Origin: Erpobdella octoculata
Taxonomy: Eukaryota; Annelida; Clitellata; Hirudinida; Erpobdellidae
Direction of reading: 5' to 3'
Length of the DNA: 64,000 bases
Assembly: GCA_963978895.1 (NCBI GenBank)
Contig: OZ022242.1
Coordinates: 28,653,924-28,717,923, forward strand
The position numbers were made by a program, and so were the translations under genes. This document shows, one piece after another, positions 1-12,239 of this stretch. The notes below the pieces were generated by a model. It did no database searches. It had not been told where the DNA came from and saw only the letters and a list, made by a program, of their open reading frames with translations. Position 1 is the first letter of the stretch. Each line of letters begins with the position of its first letter.

Positions 1-1
1 T

Positions 2-3000
2 GATGAGAATTTCCATCAATTAGTTAGTTTGATGTGTGCCGATAGGTTGAAACAACTAATGTCTCCCAGTTGTGCAGATTTTATTTTAACTCAGGAAAGG
101 GATGATTGGTTAACTCACCTAGAGCTTTCACGCGTTGCGGATAGCTACATGGCCACACACGAGCATGAGACTAGACCGCCCCGATTCAACAACCCAAAAC
201 CAACAGATAAAGGGTCAGGGTCTCCCATTCCTAATAGAATGACTAAAATATCCATTGATCCTAATATGGATAAGGATAAAAAGTATGGTTTATGCTTCAA
301 ATGCCATAAGAAGGGTCATTCGTTCAAGGAATGTCCTCTACATAAATTCCCTTCCTCAAACTTACCTAATCCCAGAATTAATTGTTGTCAAACAGAAAAT
401 TCCTTTAATTGTCTCGGTGATAGGAAAACATTTGTTGATGATAAAAATTTGTCCTCTCAGTCAAAAAATTCCTTTAATTGTCTCGATGATAGGAAAACAT
501 TGGTTGATGGTAAAAATTTATCTTCTCATTCAGAAAATTCCCTTAGAGGTCTCGTTGATAGGAAAATATTGTTTGATGGTCAAAAATCTTTTCCCTGTCC
601 CGAAGCATGTCCCATTATAGATGTTGACGATTATCACATTAGGTCTTATGAGAATGTATTTATCGATCAATTACCATCTATTCCAGCTTTGATTGATGGT
701 GGTGCAGAAGTATGTTGCATTAGAGAAGATTTAATTAAATCTCTTCATAGGGTACCACATAAATTTATAAAATTATCTGGCCTTAAGGGTCAACCAGAAA
801 TTGTAGGTTGTGTTAGATTAGTTGTTCGACCAGATCTTGTGGGTGATGACATTGTGAACCTAGCACCCAAGGTTCGCGCATGGTTTGCTGTCGTCCCAAA
901 TCTTAATGAGCAAATTATTATCACTCCCTCCGTAAGTAATTTATTGAAAACGATATCATTGTATGATACCGTTGCATACCCTATTAAGAACAAACAAAAT
1001 GCACATGACTCTGATGTGAATGTTCCCAGTCTTGAAATAACTAATTCACAATATTTTGTTTTAGATGAACCTCGTAATGATGAGCATAGTCCAGATGTTG
1101 CATTAATTCTAGGTGAAGGTGTTTCTCGCGCTGCTGATGCTAGGAAAGTTGATTCACAGACCGATGCTGGTCAGAACATAGGTGTTTCTGTAAGTTCGGG
1201 TGATGATATTTGTCCAGGTGCTGATGCTAGGAAAGTTGATTCACAGACCGATACTTGTCAGGGCATAGGTGCTTCTGTAGTTTCGGGTGATGATATTTGT
1301 CCAGGTGCTGATGCTAGGAAAGTGGATTCACAGACCGATACTTGTCAGGACATAGGTGTTTCTGTAGTTGCGGGTGATGATATTTGTCCAGGTGCTGATG
1401 CAGGCGGAAGTGATTCACGAACCGACGCTCGATTTACAACCATTAACGATGATTGTCAGGGGGTAGACGATAGTAATGATCCCGATGCGTTTGCTAAAGA
1501 GCAACATGATTGTCCTTCACTGAAGTCCTTCTGGTTGCTAGGTATAGATAAGCGTAAAAACTTTTATATCGACCGGGGACTTTTGTTTCACAAGGAGAAT
1601 CAGTGGGGTCATTCCATAAAACAGTTGTGTTTGCCCAGGAGTCGTATACTTGCAGTGTTACAGATGGGGCATGATGCTCCCTATTCGGGGCACATGGCTG
1701 CCAAGAGTACACGGCAGCGTATTCGACTCAGCTTTTGGTTTCCCGATATGGAGAAACAAGTCCAAACCTATTGTGAGTCGTGCCCCGTGTGCCAGTTAAG
1801 GGCACCTGTTAGAAAAAGAGACCGAGTCCCCATAACTCCCATTCCAAGGGGAGATGAACTACCATTTAATCATTTAGTTATGGATTGCATAGGGCCCATA
1901 ATTCCAGCGGGTGATAGTGTGACTGTCCGACCCAAGTACAATTATGCCCTGGTTGTTGTCGATTTGTTCTCCAGATGGCCGATGGCTTATCCATTAAGGT
2001 CATTAGATGCTAAATCTGTATGTGAGATCCTTATTCAGATCTTTATGACGTTTTCCATACCACGAATAATTAGTTCCGATTGTGGTACGAATTTCAAAAA
2101 TCAGTTAACGACGACTTTTCTTAAATGTTTGGGGTGCAGTCCTAGGTTTAACACCCCAGGGCATCCTGAAGCATCCGGGTTAGTGGAGAGGTGTAACCAG
2201 AGTCTTAAGAACATGATTTTTAAATTGGTTGAGGCACATCCTAAGGAGTGGTTTAAGGTTCTTCCTTTTGTATTATGGAGTTTACGTGAGAAACCGTCAT
2301 CTACAACTCATATTGCTCCTTATACATTAGTGTATGGTACTTTGCCACGAGGACCACTTGCTATCCTCAGAGACTCTTGGAATAACGAAAAGGAGTTACC
2401 TTTTCATTTAGGTAAGAATCCGTACAAATACTTAGCCGATCTCAGACAAAACCTACAGTTAGCTAAGGAATTTGCTGAAATTGCAGGAGACCAAGAGCAG
2501 AGCAATTACGCACGAAAATATAACGTTAGGAGCAGTGATAGGTCTTTTTGTGTAGGTGACAGAGTAATAATTTTAGCACCTGTAAAAGGGGGGTCTAAAT
2601 TTATGAAGAGATGGCAGGGTCCCGGGGTAATAGTGAAGGTGAAAGCACCATACTCTTATTTAGTGGAAATTGAGGGCTGTAAACACCATCTACATGCAAA
2701 TAAAATTCGGAAATACCATGACCGAATAGAAACCGCCATTAATAATAATTGTTCTGTAGTATCTCACAAAATCGCGATTTCTCCTGACTTTACCCCCAAA
2801 CACCTGAGAGCCTATAGAACCCCTGAATTGTTGAAGGTAGAAGTGGCTAATCAGATACAAGATATGCTTCGCCAGGGTGTCATTGTACCATCGCAGAGTC
2901 CCATGGTAAGCCCGATGGTTTGTGCTTCAAAGGAACCCAGGGGAGACGGCTTTCCAGTCCCCGATATCCCAAATCTGCTACAGATGGTAGGTAGAGCACA

Positions 3001-3070
3001 ATTCCTAAGCTGTTGGCAAATTTCTATGAAGTTACTATACTTTCTTACGAGTAAGATTTACTCGAGTTAG
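2..3070 (+). CDS. Gmr1-like Gypsy polyprotein (gag-PR-IN-start of RT), partial
   Basis: Retrotransposon polyprotein, open from the window edge (the gag start lies upstream). Numbering from the first in-frame Met at 29: a CCHC zinc knuckle (C89, C92, H97, C102) for RNA binding; a retropepsin-like site with D223-G-G in a hydrophobic context (the usual motif is DT/SG); a linker with 29-residue repeats; an integrase with an HHCC-type zinc region and a catalytic triad D619, D684, E720, where the last two are separated by exactly 35 residues; and a GPY/F-type C-terminal module. Only after the integrase come the first ~85 residues of a reverse transcriptase (YRTPELL... to FPVPDI...LLQMVGRAQFLS), which then breaks off without its catalytic motif. 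IN before RT is the order known for the Gmr1 group of Ty3/Gypsy. The RT loss makes this copy defective. No internal stop suggests recent activity. Confidence 0.88.
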   Translation, partial: DENFHQLVSLMCADRLKQLMSPSCADFILTQERDDWLTHLELSRVADSYMATHEHETRPPRFNNPKPTDKGSGSPIPNRMTKISIDPNMDKDKKYGLCFKCHKKGHSFKECPLHKFPSSNLPNPRINCCQTENSFNCLGDRKTFVDDKNLSSQSKNSFNCLDDRKTLVDGKNLSSHSENSLRGLVDRKILFDGQKSFPCPEACPIIDVDDYHIRSYENVFIDQLPSIPALIDGGAEVCCIREDLIKSLHRVPHKFIKLSGLKGQPEIVGCVRLVVRPDLVGDDIVNLAPKVRAWFAVVPNLNEQIIITPSVSNLLKTISLYDTVAYPIKNKQNAHDSDVNVPSLEITNSQYFVLDEPRNDEHSPDVALILGEGVSRAADARKVDSQTDAGQNIGVSVSSGDDICPGADARKVDSQTDTCQGIGASVVSGDDICPGADARKVDSQTDTCQDIGVSVVAGDDICPGADAGGSDSRTDARFTTINDDCQGVDDSNDPDAFAKEQHDCPSLKSFWLLGIDKRKNFYIDRGLLFHKENQWGHSIKQLCLPRSRILAVLQMGHDAPYSGHMAAKSTRQRIRLSFWFPDMEKQVQTYCESCPVCQLRAPVRKRDRVPITPIPRGDELPFNHLVMDCIGPIIPAGDSVTVRPKYNYALVVVDLFSRWPMAYPLRSLDAKSVCEILIQIFMTFSIPRIISSDCGTNFKNQLTTTFLKCLGCSPRFNTPGHPEASGLVERCNQSLKNMIFKLVEAHPKEWFKVLPFVLWSLREKPSSTTHIAPYTLVYGTLPRGPLAILRDSWNNEKELPFHLGKNPYKYLADLRQNLQLAKEFAEIAGDQEQSNYARKYNVRSSDRSFCVGDRVIILAPVKGGSKFMKRWQGPGVIVKVKAPYSYLVEIEGCKHHLHANKIRKYHDRIETAINNNCSVVSHKIAISPDFTPKHLRAYRTPELLKVEVANQIQDMLRQGVIVPSQSPMVSPMVCASKEPRGDGFPVPDIPNLLQMVGRAQFLSCWQISMKLLYFLTSKIYSS
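1133..1420 (+). repeat. 87-bp in-frame tandem repeats in the polyprotein linker
   Basis: The word GCTGATGC recurs at 1133, 1220, 1307 and 1394, an exact 87-bp spacing (29 codons). Each unit encodes a variant of ADARKVDSQTD followed by SGDDICPG. The array lies between protease and integrase. The second copy of this element near 26.3 kb has the same period. Confidence 0.9.
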
Positions 3071-3660
3071 GCAGAATTGTTGACTATGGTTTGGAGTCGG
3101 TCAGCAATGCTTTGCTGAGCGCGACTTCCTTCTCAGAACCATTTAGTATTTTGTGTTGTATTATCATTATTATATCGAGTAGCTGATTTCCTGTCTCGAT
3201 TAAATTAGGTTTGGAGTAGCTGTGGCTACAATTAGGTTTATTTATCCTAGGGTGTATAATCTTTGGTTTAGTATTTCATTGTTATCAGAAATTGGTGCTA
3301 GGGTATTTTGGTAACCTTCTTTGGTTAATTTCTTTCTTTGGGCGATCTTGGTTAACGATAAAGTGGATCGGTCGCAAGTTTTTATTTGCAGGTCTCCAGG
3401 AAGAAGAGCGCGTCACTGAACAAAGAGCTGCAGGACGTCTCATTTGTCCTTGCTCGGAAGGTTCTTCGACCACGTCTTTCTTTCGCGTGTGGCTCATCGT
3501 CGCGACTGTTCTGGATTTGCAGGTTCCCAAGACGAGCACCAGGAAACCCGACGACGAAGGAAACCATTCAGTCAACCGGATCCACACTCAGCCAACCGGA
3601 TCGACCCAGATCAAAGAATGAAGATATGGCCGATAACGAGAAGGATCGTTACCGACTTTA

Positions 3661-4069
3661 GGGGGGGAGGTATGTCACGCCCGCGTAAACGCAGGTGCGT
3701 GCCTGGATCTAACTTTGGGATTTCCGGCGCAGGCGGTGCATCGGGTATTGCACAACGTTGCGTGTTTGGATTGTTGCGCGAATATTTGAACGTTTAAGCC
3801 TGTAGCCTGTAGCCTGGAGGGCTTGTATTTATAAGGCTGTCGCGAACTACTTCGGCCCTTCTTCTTGTTCCTGCTTCTTGTTCGCCATTGTTCGCCATTG
3901 CTTGATCGAAGTTGAAACTGTTTTTTGTATCTGTCGCGTCGTTTGATAAAGTTTTCGAACTGTACTCGTTAATAAAACATCTAATACTGTTAAAGAGTGT
4001 CTTAAACTTTATTTAGACTCAAATTTTCTCCAGCAATATCGACGACTTCGCAAAGGCGGAATCGTCACA
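3661..4069 (+). repeat. 3' LTR with polypurine tract
   Basis: A G-rich tract at 3661-3670 directly precedes TGTCACGC at 3673. The block ends ...CGTCACA at 4069, giving a 397-bp TG...CA LTR. A TATA-like TATTTATAAGG lies near 3826 and AATAAA near 3971, in the right order for U3-R-U5. It is probably the 3' LTR of the element whose polyprotein ends at 3070; the 600 bp between them hold no recognisable RT or RNase H, so most of the pol 3' half is deleted. Confidence 0.72.
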
Positions 4070-4402
4070 TTGCATAATTATTTCTGTTTTCTATATTCTT
4101 TCCAAAGTATTTCACCTAAACAAGATTATGGAATGCAATCAAAACAGTTTTAAGAAATTCAAACAACCCCTTCTTTGATTTCTACTTTGGAGTAAAGTAC
4201 ATTAATTTCTTTAAATAAATTATCGGCAGTCAGTATTCTTATTATAGTTCAGTTTGTTAAACTTCTCTGATGAAACTACCACTTCTTATGCAAACTAGCA
4301 ATAATAAAGCTTCAAGGAAATAGTAGCATTCCTTTCAAAAAAGAAAAAAAAAATAGAAAAAACTGTTTAATGTTTTAACATATAATTATCATCAATTATA
4401 AG
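4070..4402. other. AT-rich intergenic stretch
   Basis: No coding potential, terminal repeat or RNA-gene signal recognised. Confidence 0.5.
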
Positions 4403-4620
4403 ATGTCGTAGCACAGCGGTGAAAGTTGTTATGCTTTCATCCTGCTGTCGTGTGTTCAAATCTCAATCGAGAGAGGCGTTATTCCATTGAGCAAGAAATT
4501 CACTCACACTGCTCAAGCCAGCACAGCCTTTCATCCTTCATTGGTTGATAAATGAGTATCAGCTATGCAACTGGGAGTAATAGGATTCAGTGCATTTTGA
4601 CTTAGGAGACACAAGGTGGT
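4403..4620 (+). repeat. tRNA-derived SINE
   Basis: An A-box-like TAGCACAGCGG near 4410 and a B-box-like GTGTTCAAATC near 4453, about 40 bp apart, form an internal polymerase III promoter. The downstream part, with a GAGCAAG...CACTGCTC stretch and ATAAATGAGTATCAGC, resembles the central domain shared by many marine-invertebrate SINEs. No complete cloverleaf and no clear 3' tail, so the right boundary is a guess. Confidence 0.6.
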
Positions 4621-4959
4621 GGCAGGTAAAACAGTGTGGTCCCATATGCACGAGCTGTTCTTAGCGATGCTATGGTGTATTTCACAAAGCGGCACAATAA
4701 TGGTATGACTTTCATCTTTAGTAATCATATTAATATGAAGCAAGCATTTTTAATATCAGAAAATCAGTAAAATTTTCAAAGTAATTTAACATAAACTGAG
4801 AGCAAAGAATAATAAATCTAATATATTAGTAATACCACATCAAAAATGATTATTTTTTTGTTTTTATCAAACTGTCAGATATTAAATAAAAAAAAAAATT
4901 TCTCTACCATTGTTATAGGACGTTCAATTAATTCAGAATCTCAATCGCCGTAAATGATT

Positions 4960-5357
4960 AAATGTGGTAATTAGTAGGGCTGTTAAGGATTAATTTAAAT
5001 TTATTAGTTAACTTTTGAAAAATTAACGATTAATTAATAGTTATTTTCAATTAAATCCAAAAATTGAAGTGTCATAAGTAACATTTATTAACTATACTTG
5101 TCGAAAATCAAAATAACACTGGAATGTCTCCTTTATATGTCATCTTTTAACCAACTATGCAAACAGAAAAGTTTGTTGACATTATGTGGTCCAAGTGATG
5201 AGCTTATTTTATTGACAATATAACCAGCCGAGCTGAACAATCGTTCTCATGGAACTGAGCTGAGGTAGCTGGTATGCACAAAATGGCCTTGGCAAGGAAT
5301 GACAATATCGGATATCGGCATTCATTAAGTTTCCACCATTGTAGAGGGTCAACAGCT
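4960..5357. other. AT-rich stretch with a possible transposon terminus
   Basis: TAGGGCTGTTAA near 4975 followed by runs of TTAATT-type words looks like a hAT-type end, but no matching partner or target duplication was found. Nothing else recognised. Confidence 0.25.
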
Positions 5358-7376
5358 TCTGCGTCCCGTTATTTTTTTGGAACGATACGATACGATTTCT
5401 GAAATTCGTCTCGAATAAAACGATACGATACGAGACGCCTCGAACAATAACAATACGATATCTCGACTGAAGTGGAAATTTTGTCTCGAATGGAACGAGA
5501 TAACATAGAATGATGAACTATACGCGACAGACAATATTAATAACTACATTAAAGGAATTCCTTGAAAAAAATATATAAATATTAAAAAATTTATAAAAAT
5601 TTACCAAATTTAATTTTTTTTACAACTTGAAATAAGTTTCATTTGTTTAGTTTCGGTACATCTATTTGTCTAAATTTAGATTCTAAATAAAACGCTACCG
5701 CTGATAGTAAGTATTTATTTACTTTATTTAGTTCGCATTATGCTGTAGTTTATCAATTTAATTAAATGATTTTACTTGCCGATGAAAAGAAAAATTAAAA
5801 TTATTTTTTCAAGTAATTGAAAAGTAGAAAACCTTCTAGCACACCAAAAGAACGACATTTTTAGGCAATTCAATAGTGAAAGTGGAAAAACCAATGGAGA
5901 TAGAAATAGATTGCAGATTACTGAGATTACTAGATTACTAAGATTAGATTAAAATGATACTGTTTCCCGTAAGAAAGAAGCTGAGAAAGTTTCAAATTCC
6001 AGCTGCAGACGATGTGCACACTACAGGTGGCACACACATACTCACACACAACCAAGAATATAATCGAGATTATAAAGATATATCTTAGATGAGCTACTAT
6101 TACGGTCAATTACGGATATCGAAACACTAAAATAATCATTCCAATTCTATGTATCAGTAGTATGCAGAGCAGGCTTGCGGAGCCGAGCCGGAGCCGCTAA
6201 TTTTTGTGGGAGCCGGACCCAGAGCCGAAAATATCTGGCGGCTCCGGCTCTCAAATTTTTTTATATGAGCAGAATTTTTTTCAAGATGAAAAGCTTTGAA
6301 ATTCTAAAATTATTTTATTGTTTATCTCCCTCAAATTTGAAATGTTTTAATATTTTACAAACGTCACAACAGCAACAGCCTTCAATCAAATGATAGCACG
6401 CGCGCACATCACCACACCACAAGAAATCTTTAATGAATTGTTTTTGTTTCGTTTTAGTTTGTTTACCTGCCAAACTCTGTTTTTGGTTACATTGTTATTT
6501 TTGGACTTTTTTATTTTATTCAAAATTTTTAAAACTGCATTAAAAATTAATACAATTATGTTCCAAATACACACTCGAGATGCGCTTCAAGATTTGCTTT
6601 CGTTTGATGAGTGTTTATATTCTTATAAAATAATTACAATTTTTTAAATTGCATATTATTTTGTTAACTTTATAGTAAAAATATTTTAACTCCGTGAAAT
6701 AATTTTATCAAGTATTTAAAATAAAATTTTTGCTGCGCCACAATTGTCATATAGGTAGAGCAGATAAACTAATAAAGTGCAAGTATAAACAGTTAAAAAT
6801 GTTTCGGTGAAAAGTTTGCGCAAGTTTGTCTCGTGTGACAACAACTTTATAGGGAGCCGGAGCCGGGAGCCGTCAAATTTTCGGGAGCCGGAGCCGAGCC
6901 GCGGAAAAAAATGGCGGCTCCGCAAGCCTGATGCAGAGGTCGACTAGCAGCCTAAGAGGGGCGTGGTTTGATATATATATATATATTGAAATATGCTGCC
7001 GGTTCCCAGACTAAAAATAGTAAATAATGGGGCTACAGGCTGTCAGGAAAACCGATTTTAAAGTGGAGATGATAATAGTTATAAATTTCTGTCAATAGGT
7101 AGATTAATTAATCAATGTTGATGAATCAATTGCAAATATTCACAGTTGTGACAATCGTTAATTAAATATGTATGACTTTCGTTTTTTATTGGAAAATATT
7201 TTTTAAAAATCTCGGTATTTCTTTAGGGACTTTATTCGAGAACCAAATTTAAGTATCGCTATTTTATATCGATACGAGACTTCTTCCGCAGGCTGTATCG
7301 TTTCAATGGCGATACGGGATCTCCCGTATCGTTTTGAAATCTCGATTGAATTCGAGATAACGATATCGGGACGCAG
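5358..7376. mobile_element. TIR element with CGATACGA-repeat arms, host of a nested hAT MITE
   Basis: The left end TCTGCGTCCCG at 5358 and its reverse complement ending at 7376 form inverted termini. Both arms are built from repeats of ATCGATAC/CGATACGAGACG words. No transposase recognised inside. The flanks do not show a clean 8-bp duplication (CAGCTT left, ATGCTT right), so class assignment to hAT is by analogy. The element at 6170-6930 sits inside it. Confidence 0.5.
6170..6930. mobile_element. hAT-type MITE with GGAGCCG-repeat arms
   Basis: Termini CAGGCTTGCGGAGCC and its inverted copy are flanked by a perfect 8-bp duplication ATGCAGAG (6162-6169 and 6931-6938), the hAT signature. The arms are runs of GGAGCCG words, so the left and right 90 bp fold on each other. 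The interior is AT-rich with no transposase. Non-autonomous. Confidence 0.88.
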
Positions 7377-7394
7377 ATGCTTAGTCAACAGATT

Positions 7395-7625
7395 GATTTA
7401 AATTTAAAATTTTTGGCTTAATTATATTATGAATAAATACTTTATCAAGAAATCAATGCAGTAACAGTAGCGTATTGCAACGGGAGATAAAAATCACATT
7501 TATAACGACATTGATAAAAATACAACTAAATTAAAATTTATTTACTTGATTTAAATTTAAAATTTTTGACATAATTATATTATGAATAAATACTTTATCA
7601 AGAAATCAACGCAGTAACAGTACCG
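7395..7625. repeat. Direct duplication of an ~80-bp AT-rich segment
   Basis: The segment beginning GATTTAAATTTAAAATTTTT at 7396 recurs at 7549 with few changes, both ending near CAGTAACAGTA. The unit spacing is ~153 bp. Confidence 0.7.
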
Positions 7626-7792
7626 TATTACTGGTTCAAAACAATGGGATTAAAACTTAAAATGAGTTTGTGTAGAATTATTAGTATATAAACAGATATA
7701 TATTAGAGAATTTTCTATTTCTTTTCTCTCTCGGTCTAGTTTCCTTCCCCGTTGGTTTTCACGCTCCCGGTTACTTTATATTTCCCGCTCAG

Positions 7793-7990
7793 CTTTTACT
7801 GGAATCCTCGGACGACATGTACGACGATTGCTTGTACTGCAACAAACCGAACATTGACCATTTCTATGTCCAATGCAAAGACTGCCAGCGTTGGGTGCAT
7901 GGGGTATGCACACATCTAAATCTATCACCAGAACAATGGGCTGTCGAACAATTCCAATGTGAACTATGTCTGCACCACTTACAACTGTAA
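7793..7990 (+). CDS. Small PHD-finger protein or terminal exon
   Basis: An acceptor TTTCCCGCTCAG ends at 7792, and the reading frame runs to TAA at 7988-7990; an in-frame ATG lies at 7817. The 58 residues from that Met are almost entirely a Cys4-His-Cys3 PHD zinc finger: CLYC, QCKDC, the WVHGVC His-Cys pair, and CELC near the end. PHD fingers usually read histone tails in the nucleus; this one resembles the C-terminal fingers of BPTF/NURF-type chromatin factors by spacing only. Either a last exon of a larger gene whose upstream exons are not recognised here, or a stand-alone fragment. The pyrimidine-rich upstream DNA resembles the GC-rich 3' part of the local Helitrons, so the acceptor could be transposon-derived. 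Confidence 0.6.
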   Translation, partial: LLLESSDDMYDDCLYCNKPNIDHFYVQCKDCQRWVHGVCTHLNLSPEQWAVEQFQCELCLHHLQL

Positions 7991-8109
7991 AGTGTGTGGG
8001 TTTTTTGAGAAAAATTTATTTTTTTTGCTTATGTCATTAAATTATTAAAAAACGAATATATTTTTATTTTCTCCTTTTGGGTTTTTGAAGCGCATTAAAC
8101 GAAACGAGC

Positions 8110-9150
8110 GGAATTCGGTGTATAAGGGAAATGGTCAATAGCGTCTAGCACCTAAAGAACATTTAAAAAAAAATATTTTTTTACATATTTGAATTTAAGA
8201 TATTATTTACAACTAAATTCCAAAATATAAGCCATCGGAAAAAATTATATATATTTTATTCATATTTATTTCCGTTATTATGAGGCCATTCGAAAAAATC
8301 GATGGGCCTCGGTTATATATATATTTTTTTTACATTTGGATTAAGCACATAAATTACTATTGAAATCAACTAAACCTTTGGCTCGGACAAATTTATTTAG
8401 TTTTACTTTCTAATTACAATGGAAATTCCGATGCGGAATTCGGTGTAGAAGAGAAACGGTCAATAGCGACTAGCACCTAAAGAACATTTTTAAAAAAATA
8501 TTTTTTTACATATTTAAATTTAGGATATTATTTACAACTAAATTCCAAAATATAAGCCATCGGAAAAAATTATATATATTTTATTCATATTTATTTCCGT
8601 TATTTTGAGGCCATTCGAAAAAATCGATGGGGCTCGGTTATAGCCGTATCACGCCTAAAAAATTATTTTTTATATATATTTTTTTTTACATTTGGATTAA
8701 GCACATAAATTACTATTGGAATCAATTAAACCATTGGCTCGGACAAATTTATTTAGTTTTACTTTCTAATTACAATGGAAATTCCGATGCGGAATTCGGT
8801 GTACAAGGGAAACGGTCAATAGTGTCTAGCACCTAAAGAACATTTTTAAAAAAATATTTTTTTACATATTTAAATTTAAGATATTATTTACAACTAAATT
8901 CCAAAATATAATAATAATAATAATAATGTTTGACGATTTTTTTAAGTGGCGTAAATATAAGCCATCGGAAAAAATTATTTATATTTTTTTCATATTTATT
9001 TCCGGTATTTTGAGGCCATTCGAAAAAATCGATGGCCCTCGGTTATAGCCGTATCACGCCTAAAAAACTTTTTTTTTCATTTTTTTTACATTTTGATTAA
9101 GCACATAAATTACTATTGGAATCAATTAAACTTTTGGCTTGGACAAATTT
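8110..9150. repeat. ~325-356-bp tandem satellite, three units
   Basis: Units start with GGAATTCGGTGT at 8110, 8435 and 8791. All share blocks AGCACCTAAAGAACAT, TAAGCCATCGGAAAAAATTA and TGAGGCCATTCGAAAAAATC in the same order. Length differences come from indels in T-runs and a TA run in unit 1. The third unit carries an extra (AAT)n insertion and is cut off near 9150. Confidence 0.85.
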
Positions 9151-10860
<1,710 letters not shown>

Positions 10861-10863
10861 GTA

Positions 10864-12235
10864 GGGGAGAACCGGACTGAATAGCCACTGTACCTACAAA
10901 ACGGCCACTGAGATTTTCTCATTTGTTAAATTATTTTTTACGCCCATCTCTTTTTTAAAATGCGTATATATATGAACTCTTTGTTCAGTGACTCAGTGTT
11001 GTTCTTTTGTCTCTCGTGTATTTCGTTCAGCATTTATAGAGCTTTTTGTTTTTTCGCACGAAAAAGTGAAAACGAGTCAGGTCAGAACTATTCTATTCTT
11101 ATCAAATATTTAAGTTTATATTTAGTAAGATTTTTTTAGTAAATAAAGAGATGTTTGATTAATATTTTAATCTAAAGTTTGGATGTCAAAAATTATTATT
11201 TTGCTCGTAGCAGACTAAAATGCTCGTACATCTCGGTTCGTACTAAATGACCACTGTAAGGTCGTACTGAATGACCATAGTTATTCAGTATTGCTGAATG
11301 TTTAAATTTTCATAAATGTGTTTAGGTTCATTATTGATCAAAATTTTAATGTAATATAATGAAATTGTTTAATATATTAAAGACATATACATATTAATCA
11401 CTACTTAATGTGGTTATGGTTATGTTTCAGAATGAGAAACAGACTATCTACAGCTGTGAAAGGGGGATGGTCCCAAAAAAACATGGAAAGAGCAGTAGAA
11501 GATGTTTTGAAAGCTTGCTTGCCAGTTAAATCTGCAGCAGAGAAGCACCAAGTGAGTAGAACATCACTGAGGCTAGACTGGATGCAATTCGCAGAGGAGA
11601 TAGTTTTGAAAGTAAAGCTTATTCTCAATCATCGATGAGAGTTTTCAGTTCAAAAGAAGAGCTTCAGTTGAAAGAGTATTTAATACATGCCTCAAAAATG
11701 GGTTATGGGTTGAGTACACTTAAGCTCCGTTCACTGGCATATGAATTTGCTATCAGACTAAAGAAGAGGCTACCTCATTCTAGGAAAAGTGTAGAAAGCC
11801 CTTGGGTGAAGAATAAGCAAGCTGGAAAAGACTGGGTGCAAGCCTTTATAAAATGACAAAAAAATTTTTTTTATTTTTTAATTAACATTAATAAAGATTT
11901 TTCTGTGAAATAAAATATTTTGGCTTACCATTTGTTGAGAATTGTGTCTTCTATAATAAAAATTGCATGAGTGGCCATTGAGTACTTGGGGGTGTCCATT
12001 CAATACTACCAGGTTGTACTGAATGGCCAGCCAGAAATTTTGGAAGAGGTTGCGTTATTTATCGTTTTTTATAAAATTGTTATAATATGAAAAGTTTTAA
12101 TGAGCGGTTTTCAGTAATGGAATGTTTTTGCTTTCATTATGTGAAAATTTTTTATTTCTATCACTTATAGTTTTTTCGTATGATTGATTTGAATAAAAGT
12201 GTAAAATTGTGTGACCATTTGGTACCACTCTCCCC
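10864..12235 (+). mobile_element. pogo-like Tc1/mariner element with TA duplication
   Basis: Inverted ends begin GGGGAGA on both sides and are flanked by TA (10862-10863 and 12236-12237). Subterminal copies of an ACTGAATGACCACT-type word occur at both ends (near 10878, 11240, 11265, 11990, 12012 and 12212), which are likely transposase-binding repeats. It contains the broken transposase at 11432-11856. Confidence 0.7.
11432..11856 (+). pseudogene. pogo-like transposase, N-terminal DNA-binding part, frameshifted
   Basis: Reads WSQKNMERAVEDVL...SAAEKHQVSRTSL, a psq/CENP-B-type helix-turn-helix. After a one-base shift near 11575 it continues with SSKEELQLKEYLIHAS, LAYEFAIRL and NKQAGKDWVQAFIK, the second DNA-binding helix region of pogo/Jerky-type transposases. 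The DDE catalytic domain is absent: the frame stops at 11854-11856 and AT-rich DNA follows. A TTATGTTTCAG acceptor just before the ATG suggests the parent transcript was spliced. Non-functional. Confidence 0.75.
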
Positions 12236-12239
12236 TACA

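Noticed and set aside
4403..4475. Possible functional tRNA gene
   Set aside because: A and B boxes are present but the cloverleaf does not close and SINE-like sequence follows, so it is read as a tRNA-derived SINE.
8110..9150. CRISPR-like array
   Set aside because: The units are 325-356-bp continuous satellite repeats without unique spacers, in a eukaryotic setting.
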